Below, one piece after another: positions 1 through 6,100 of a DNA stretch of 7,240 bases. This stretch comes from Candidatus Poribacteria bacterium (GTDB lineage Bacteria > Poribacteria > WGA-4E > WGA-3G). The position numbers and the translations under genes were made by a program. Under the pieces are notes generated by a model that saw only the letters and a program-made list of their open reading frames with translations, was not told where the DNA came from and searched no databases. Numbering within the stretch: position 1 is the stretch's first letter; each line of letters begins with the position of its first letter. The DNA lies in the NCBI GenBank assembly GCA_028818995.1, contig JAPPMR010000399.1, positions 17,421 through 24,660 on the forward strand, written 5' to 3'.

Positions 1-165
1 AAAAAAAATATATAAAAAAAAATTACAAAAAAAATTTTTTCGGGGTGTTTTTTTAAAACAACCCCCCAACCAAAAAATGGGGGGGGTTTCTAAAAAGCGA
101 AACCCGACCTACGAAATAATGTAAGATTATCATATAGAAATAGTATTATATCAGTTGATAAGAGG
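1..165. other. Non-coding end with homopolymer tracts
   Basis: No gene is supported here. Positions 1-40 are almost only A and T, in runs up to nine long. Runs of T, C, A and G follow up to about position 90. From about 91 the sequence looks normal again. The minus-strand text from 114 to 84 begins CGTAGGTCGGGTTTC and reaches GAAACCC, which reads like a palindromic repeat whose second arm dissolves into the C run. This would fit a contig that stops inside a dispersed repeat. That explanation is inference. Confidence 0.6.
42..105 (-). terminator. Overlapping hairpins downstream of the PQQ-like gene, possible terminator
   Basis: Three inverted repeats overlap here. GGGTTTC (84-90) pairs with GAAACCC (99-105) around an eight-base loop. 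AACCCCCC (60-67) pairs with GGGGGGTT (81-88). GGGGTGTTTT (42-51) pairs with AAAACAACCCC (55-65) with one bulged A. On the minus strand, which carries the gene, the C/G hairpin starts about 80 bases after the stop codon and is followed by TTGTTTT, which fits an intrinsic terminator. The long homopolymer runs and the closeness of the sequence end make misassembly an equal possibility. Confidence 0.4.
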
Positions 166-1527
166 TTACGGAGCACCATCAATTCCAGAAGGTGTTGTTT
201 CCTCAATACAATAAAGATGGGTGTCAGAACGCAGAATTAGCGCATTGCCTGCGACAGCACCAGATGCGATGAATTCCCCATCAAATTCATTCTGTGCAAG
301 CAACTTGAACTCCCGTCCTACAGAAATAACTGACACTCTCCCGTCCATGCTAAAAAAGTAGATTTTTCCATCTGCATATAGAGGTGATGCCCAATATTTT
401 CCACCGATGCGTCCTTTCCATATAGGATTCCCGTTCTTTGCATCTACACAAGAAGCTACACCGCTCTCGTTGACCATAAACATTAAGTCGTTCACAATCA
501 GCGGCGATGGTATTTCAGGTGCACCTCTGCGGATGCTCCAAACAATGTGTGTATCGGTAACATTACCTGTACCGGAGGGATCAACCGCCACTAATCTTTT
601 TTCAATACCAGTAGTAAAATAAACGAGATTGTGCGCAAAAATTGGTCTACATGCCACGTTCCAACCCCAGCCTTCATGCCGAATTCGCCAGAGTTCGTCG
701 CCTGTTTTCGGGTCATAAGAAATTGTGACTTCCGCAGCAGGACTGACCAACTGCTTCTTTCCCTGATATGTGATGATAGTTGGCGTTGCGTAAGATTTCC
801 TGTTATCGTTCGGTTTTTCTTTTTTCGTTTTTTCGGTATCGGTAATGCCTTTCGCTCTGAGGACAGCCTCAAAATCTGAGTCAACTTTTCGATGTTCCAA
901 CCACAACGTATCACCTGTCCTTTTGTTCAGTGCTGCAACAAACTGCACATCAATACCATCGAATGTCAGAAATAGTGAATCTCCATCAATAATAGGTGAA
1001 GAAGCAGGACGCACCCGATGATCACAGTTGAGATTTCTCCGTTCCCAAAGTTTATCACCCGTTTTGGTGTCCAGACAGGCAGTGCCGTAAGTGCCATAGT
1101 GAACATAGATGCGTCCATCCTCTACAATAGGAGTCGGGGAAGCATGACTGTTGAGATCAGCATGTTCAAGTTGTGGTTCTGCGACCTCAAAAACTTTGAT
1201 GTCGTGTTTGATGTCGCCGCTATGCAAATCCACACAGACAGCAAAAAGTTCACTACCATCTTCACGCGCGGTTGTTACCCAAATCTTGTTGCCCCAAACA
1301 ACAGGGGATGAATATCCCTTATCATGAATAGGTGTCTTCCAACGAAGGTTCTTTGTTTCGTTAAATTTAGTAGGGATACCATCTGCTGTTGCTTTTCCGT
1401 CTCCGTTTGGACCACGGAACTGATTCCAGTTATTCTTTGTAATACCATTCTGTTCGGGATACGCGTAGGATAATACAACGACATAAGGAAAAATGAAGGT
1501 TAGAATTGCAATGAATACGCGTTTCAT
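166..1527 (-). CDS. Secreted PQQ-like beta-propeller repeat protein
   Basis: This 453-residue protein is built from PQQ/BamB-like beta-propeller blades. Clear blade motifs are LDTKTGDKLWE (152-162), LNKRTGDTLWL (200-210), YDPKTGDELWR (271-281) and VDAKNGNPIWK (361-371), with weaker ones such as VDLHSGDIKHD (99-109). Residues 1-22 form a signal peptide ('MKRVFIAILTFIFPYVVV...SYA'), so it acts outside the cytoplasm. The mature start 'NWNQFRGPNGDG' (33-44) is typical of planctomycetal and poribacterial members. A charged insertion lies at about 226-244. These proteins are usually scaffolds or of unknown role; residues typical of true quinoprotein alcohol dehydrogenases were not recognised and the protein is shorter than those enzymes. 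The ATG at 1527 is preferred to a TTG one codon earlier because GGAG at 1537-1534 is six bases from the ATG but only three from the TTG. Confidence 0.92.
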   Translation of the reverse strand: MKRVFIAILTFIFPYVVVLSYAYPEQNGITKNNWNQFRGPNGDGKATADGIPTKFNETKNLRWKTPIHDKGYSSPVVWGNKIWVTTAREDGSELFAVCVDLHSGDIKHDIKVFEVAEPQLEHADLNSHASPTPIVEDGRIYVHYGTYGTACLDTKTGDKLWERRNLNCDHRVRPASSPIIDGDSLFLTFDGIDVQFVAALNKRTGDTLWLEHRKVDSDFEAVLRAKGITDTEKTKKEKPNDNRKSYATPTIITYQGKKQLVSPAAEVTISYDPKTGDELWRIRHEGWGWNVACRPIFAHNLVYFTTGIEKRLVAVDPSGTGNVTDTHIVWSIRRGAPEIPSPLIVNDLMFMVNESGVASCVDAKNGNPIWKGRIGGKYWASPLYADGKIYFFSMDGRVSVISVGREFKLLAQNEFDGEFIASGAVAGNALILRSDTHLYCIEETTPSGIDGAP

Positions 1528-1533
1528 CAATCT

Positions 1534-1537
1534 CTCC
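1534..1537 (-). promoter_or_regulatory. Ribosome binding site deciding the start of the PQQ-like gene
   Basis: The minus strand reads CGGAGAGATTGATG. GGAG lies six bases before the ATG at 1527-1525 and three bases before an in-frame TTG at 1530-1528. The normal spacing favours the ATG, giving an N terminus of MKRVF rather than one with an extra residue. Confidence 0.7.
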
Positions 1538-1544
1538 GTAGTTT

Positions 1545-1696
1545 ATACCATTTCTAATATATAATGTGTCATTTGTTTGATATTTGTAGGAGCGACCTCC
1601 CGGTCGCGACCGGGAGGTCGCTCCTACAGAAGAAAGGTATCTTCAGCAGACAATAGTTGAATCTCGTAATGAAATAGTATTTATTAGAATTGGTAT
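1545..1696. mobile_element. Possible MITE-like element: imperfect terminal inverted repeats enclosing the palindrome
   Basis: ATACCATTTCTAATATATA at 1545-1563 pairs with the reverse complement of 1678-1696, which reads ATACCAATTCTAATAAATA: 17 of 19 positions match. The two ends bracket 152 bp that include the 44-bp palindrome and no coding sequence. This is the shape of a small non-autonomous mobile element, but I see no convincing target-site duplication, and AT-rich inverted repeats of this size can arise by chance or be regulatory. The left end also overlaps the likely promoter zone of the PQQ-like gene, where ATGACA (1572-1567) and TATAAA (1547-1542) make a weak promoter candidate with a long 19-base spacer. 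Confidence 0.4.
1585..1628. repeat. Perfect 44-bp palindrome with nested inverted repeats
   Basis: Two 22-base arms meet without a spacer at 1606/1607. The left arm begins TGTAGGAGCGACCTCCCGG and the right arm is its exact reverse complement. Each half also contains its own inverted repeat: GCGACC-TCCC-GGTCGC (1592-1607) and GCGACC-GGGA-GGTCGC (1606-1621). It is far more GC-rich than the DNA around it. It lies between the DUF1501 and PQQ-like genes. No T-run follows on the minus strand, so it is not a standard intrinsic terminator, although the transcript would fold strongly. It resembles dispersed palindromic repeats of REP type. Confidence 0.9.
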
Positions 1697-1716
1697 TACA
1701 TTAAAGAACTATTGGG

Positions 1717-3078
1717 TCAAGCAATTAATTCCGAAACAACATTAGCACCGTCAGGGGCAACCCGCACCGGGCGTCCATCACTGGTATGTAGTTCTAAACT
1801 TGGGTCAATACCGAGTAACGTATAGATTGTTGCTGAAAGATCCGATGGCGTTACAGGACGTTCCTTTGGAAATTCGCCAAGGGAATCGCTGCTGCCAATA
1901 ATTTGCCCGCCTTGCACACCACCGCCAGCCAACATCACACTGAATACATTGGGCCAATGGTCGCGTCCACCTTGCGAGTTAATCTTCGGTGTGCGACCAA
2001 ACTCACCCATAACTACCACGAGTGTTTCATCCAGCATACGCCTGTCTGTAAGGTCTTGAATCAGCGCGCTGAGTGCCCGATCAAGTGACGGTAGATGTGC
2101 ATTCCTATCAGTCGGGTAACGTTCCTTAAGTCTGAAGATATCCTGATGCGTATCCCAACCCGTATGGTTGACTGTCACAAATGGCACACCTCTTTCAACA
2201 AGCCGCCGTGCCAATAAACAGCTCAACCCAATTCCGTTCACACCACCGGGACCATATCGCTGGCGCACCTCTTGCGGTTCTTCGGAAAGCGAGAATGCCG
2301 CTTTTGCTTCGGGAGATGTTATAAGATTGTAGGCACGTTCTAACTCTGGGTCCGAAACTGTTGTTGCACCAGCATCTTTGGCACTACTAAATTCGTTAAG
2401 TGCGTTGACAAATTGTCTTCGTCGTGAAAGACGATCAACATCAATACCTTGATAAAAATCAAGATCACGAACTTTAAAATCAGACCTTTTGGCATCACCA
2501 CCAACAGAAAATTGGCGTGTAGCACTCGGCAAATATCCATTTCCCGATAATTGACCGGTGAAATTCGGAACTGCAATGTTAGGAGGTAAAGCAGATAGGG
2601 CATCTCCAGTAATGTTCTGGCTATTTTGATATCTGACATAAGCAACCGTTGCACCAAAAGAAGGATACTCCAAAGCAGGTGTAGGTTTGTATCCTGTCAT
2701 TAAGTATTGGGTGCCGAGACTGTGTTCCCCAAGCGGTGATGTCATTGAGCGAATGACGGCAATTTTATCCATAATGGCTGCTGTCCGTTCCAAACATTCA
2801 CTGATACGCACACCTGTCACGTTTGTGGGAATAGTCTTTAGCGGTCCGCGAACCTCTTGCGGTGCATCTGGCTTTGGGTCAAAAGTTTCAAGATGACTGG
2901 GACCCCCATCAAGCCATATCAGGATACAGGATTTTGCTTTTGCCGTGAGTGTATTATTGCCGGCAAAGGCACGTTGCAGGTGGAAAAAGTTCCCTAATCC
3001 CAATCCAAATGCAGTCAATCCGCCTACGCGTAAGAAATCGCGGCGGCTGATGCCATCACATCGTTTCGTAACGTTCAT
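1717..3078 (-). CDS. DUF1501 family protein, Tat-exported
   Basis: This 453-residue protein belongs to DUF1501, an uncharacterised family within the alkaline phosphatase/sulfatase-like superfamily, abundant in Planctomycetota and related phyla. The N terminus has a twin-arginine motif, SRRDFLRVGG (11-20), then a hydrophobic stretch and a likely cleavage after AFA (37-39), so it should be exported folded. Family landmarks are LDGGPSHLETFDPKP (56-70), GEHSLGTQYLMTGYKP (117-132), GWDTH (307-311), GEFGRTPK (358-365), GRDHWP (371-376) and a C-terminal 'SDLSATIYTLLGID' block. The Asp and His positions resemble metal ligands of the superfamily, but the sulfatase C/S-x-P-x-R motif is absent and no activity can be assigned. 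The start is supported by GAGGG at 3089-3085, six bases before the ATG. It lies 93 bp downstream of the M56 gene. Length and motifs look complete. Confidence 0.93.
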   Translation of the reverse strand: MNVTKRCDGISRRDFLRVGGLTAFGLGLGNFFHLQRAFAGNNTLTAKAKSCILIWLDGGPSHLETFDPKPDAPQEVRGPLKTIPTNVTGVRISECLERTAAIMDKIAVIRSMTSPLGEHSLGTQYLMTGYKPTPALEYPSFGATVAYVRYQNSQNITGDALSALPPNIAVPNFTGQLSGNGYLPSATRQFSVGGDAKRSDFKVRDLDFYQGIDVDRLSRRRQFVNALNEFSSAKDAGATTVSDPELERAYNLITSPEAKAAFSLSEEPQEVRQRYGPGGVNGIGLSCLLARRLVERGVPFVTVNHTGWDTHQDIFRLKERYPTDRNAHLPSLDRALSALIQDLTDRRMLDETLVVVMGEFGRTPKINSQGGRDHWPNVFSVMLAGGGVQGGQIIGSSDSLGEFPKERPVTPSDLSATIYTLLGIDPSLELHTSDGRPVRVAPDGANVVSELIA

Positions 3079-3171
3079 TCGTTTCCCTCATATAATGTCT
3101 GCATTGTTTTAATGAAGTATTAACCCATGTAAGTTTGGTAAAGTTTGCATAATTCGACCAACAAGGCTACA

Positions 3172-6100
3172 CTAATCTTTAGACGAACTATTCCGATTTG
3201 AATTTAAAATTTTTTCAATTCTTGCAATTCTTGGAAAAATGTATTCTATAATTCCTGCCTTCTTTGTAATATTCAATACCTTGACAAGCTGCTCACGAGG
3301 CACATTTTCTCCAGATTCGATAATAATCAGAGCTTTTTGTTCTTCAGGTAAATTGAGAAGGAGAGACGACAGTTCGTCAATCTGTACCTCCCTATCGTTT
3401 AGGAGTATTTTACCAGTTTTTTCAGTCTCGGTAGGGTCTTTTATTTCAATAGTATGAGTCTTTCTGTTTAACCATTTTTCCAACGTGGTAGGTTTTACCC
3501 CAATCGCTTCTCCGATAGCACCAAGCACATGCGGGTCGGGACGGAGCATCGGCTGCGTGAAAGCAAAGTTGTGTAATACTTTTCCATCTTTGGCGACAAT
3601 GACTGTCTGAGCCACACTGCGATTGAGACCGTAGCTGCCCGGTCCTTCACGACCATCCGGAGAGATACCGAGCAAGACACCACTTGGAATATGCGGGATT
3701 AACCTGCTGACTTGATTCTCCAAAGTATCTGGTGTGTCGCCTAAAAACACAGCATTCATAAGCATTGTCTGTTTAGATGTTTCGGCGATTTGGGTGAATA
3801 AACGTGAAAAACCAAGCAATCCACGCAAACCGAGACCACTTTCATCTTGCAAGAAGAGTACAAGCGCTTGTCCCTCTGCCTTGGCGATGACATCATACGT
3901 TTTGTCTTTCGTTTCACCGTTGATGCCCTTAACCTTCAATTCTGGGAGTTTCTCGCCGGGTTGCGGACCAGAGAAAAGCTCTTTTTTCTGAGTTTTCTTG
4001 AACTCAGCCGGATTTTTTACTTCAACATAGGCATTACGGTATCGGTTTTGATTCTCCCGATTTGCTAAAGCACGGCGAGCAGCTAAACCTTCTTCTCGAT
4101 TCAATTTGCCATCACCATCTTTGTCAAACCGCTTGACAAGTTCTTCTCGGGATGGATCACGTTCGCCCTCGCGTTCCATGCGTCTACCTTCTGGACTCAC
4201 CTTTGGATCTCCTTCACGCCTGATGCGTTCCTCCGGAGAAGGATCGCGTTCCCCTTCGCGTTCCATTTTTTCTCTATCACGCTGCATCCGTTTGCCTTCA
4301 GCAGGCTTTTCGTTCAGCCATTTCGCGACTGTTTCCGGTTGTTCCTGAATTACATCTGCTATGGCACCAAGGACATGTGGATCGGCAAAGAGCAAAGGTT
4401 GTGTGAAAGCAAAGTTATGCAGAACCTTGCCCTCTTTAGCGATAATAACTGTCTGTGACACATTCCGATTTAACCCATAACTCCCCGGTCCTTCACGGCC
4501 ATCTGGAGAAATACCGACTAAAACGTTCTCTGGCACATGCCGTGTGATTTGTTTCAACGCGGCGGAATCATCGCTGAGAAACACAACACTCATCTGTAGT
4601 TTTTGCTTAGATTCATTGGCGATTTTTTCAACCATACGGGAAATATCGTACAACCCACGCAAACCTACACCACTTTCGTCTTGCAACAGAAGCACAAGCG
4701 GTTGCCCACCAGCTTTGGCAATAAAATCGAATGTTTTACCTTTTGCTGCACCGCGTATACCGGTTGCCTTCAATGGTGGAAGTTTCTCACCGGGTTGCGG
4801 TCCGGAAAATATCTGCTTTTCTTGGGATGTGCTGAAATTTTTGGGGTCCGCGATTCTCACTTGACGGCGATTTTCATATTGCGGTTTTCTGTCCATCGCC
4901 TTATCACCTTCTTGTTCTTTCTTGAGAAGTTCCTCGCCTTCTTCCCATGTGATTCCCAGCTTTTTAAGCTTTTCCGCTACCTCTTCTTTTGATACTTTCC
5001 CGTTCATGACAGCATCATGAAGTTTCAGAAAGGAATCTCGAAGTCCATCAAACCTTGTGCCAACTAACCTGGCACTCACAATCTTTCTTTCGGAACGTTT
5101 TGCTTGTGCGCTATTCAGCCACTTTTCCAATGTAGCGGGTTCTACTTCAATTGCTTGTGCGATGGCACCGAGGAAATGTGGATCGGTATAAAGCATCGGT
5201 TGTGTGAAAGCAAAATTGTGCAGCACCTTCCCATCTTTAGCAATAATGACTGTCTGCGCTACGTTGCGGTTCAGTCCATAACTTCCTGGTCCTTCGCGGC
5301 CATCAGGAGATAGCCCTTTTAATATCTCATTTGGAATCTCTGCTTTTAGCATTTCAGAAGCCCATTCGGGTAAGGCATCAAGATCATCTGCAAGTAACAC
5401 AACACCTATCTGGAGCCTTTGATTAGATTTTTCGGCACCTATTGCTTTGCTATGTCTTTTTTGGAACGCATCAATTTTAAGGAGCAGATTAGACACACCA
5501 ACAAGCCCTTTTATACCGACTCCATTGGTGTCTTGCAAGAATAATACGAGGGGTTTCCCATCTGCCTTTGCAGTAATGTCAAATGACTTACCATCAATTT
5601 CGCCAGAAATGCCGATCACCTTCAACGGAGGGAGTTTTTCACCGGGTTGCGGTCCGGAGAACAGACGGTTTTCTTGTGATTTATTAAACGCTGACGGGTC
5701 CAAAACCTTTATGGACTTGTCCTCCTTGTATTCCTTCTCATTCTTCATTTTAGCGAGTTTCTTCTGTTCGCCACGCTTCTTTTCAACTTTTTCAACCGCT
5801 TTTTCTGATTCCTGAGGTGTCTGTGCGAATAGTGAGAGTTGAACAGTTCGCAACGGAACCAACTGCGCCATCGCAAGCAAAGGTAGACAGGTTAAGAGCA
5901 AGGTCACTGCCACGACAAGCAAGCGTCGCCGCGGTTGTAAGTCAAGTTGTCGGTTGTTTTTCAAAATTAAGTTAATTCGGGATTCCAATTCTGATGGTTC
6001 ATTTAACCCCAAAGTTAGGGGAATAGACTGTTCTTTGGGGTGAACCAAATCTAACAAACACTGTGCGTAATTTTTCCTTGCACCTGTCAATTGGATCACC

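Noticed and set aside
591..914. Minus-strand open frame of 107 codons inside the PQQ-like gene
   Set aside because: It is out of frame with a propeller gene whose blade motifs run straight through the region, and has no ribosome binding site or motif of note.
166..1527. PQQ-dependent alcohol or glucose dehydrogenase
   Set aside because: The protein is considerably shorter than those enzymes and I could not find their catalytic or PQQ-contact residues. Propeller blades alone do not show enzyme activity.
1585..1628. Palindrome as an intrinsic terminator of the DUF1501 transcript
   Set aside because: The hairpin is strong, but the minus-strand sequence after it (CAAATATCAAACAAATG) has no U-tract.
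1717..3078. Active sulfatase
   Set aside because: DUF1501 belongs to the same superfamily but lacks the C/S-x-P-x-R formylglycine motif of sulfatases.
3131..3148. Direct repeat AAGTTTGG/AAGTTTGC between the M56 and DUF1501 genes as a regulatory site
   Set aside because: Only two short copies ten bases apart, with no dyad symmetry expected for a BlaI-type operator and no second occurrence noted in front of the PQQ-like gene.
4603..4992. Plus-strand open frame of 129 codons
   Set aside because: It lies wholly antisense to the M56 gene, across redoxin-like repeat 2 and its preceding linker, and encodes no recognisable motif. The minus-strand frame is strongly supported.
5447..5815. Plus-strand open frame of 122 codons, similar to the plus-strand frames at 4544-4864 and 3734-3991
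   Set aside because: The similarity among these three plus-strand frames simply mirrors the three repeats of the M56 protein read in antisense. They are not a separate gene family.
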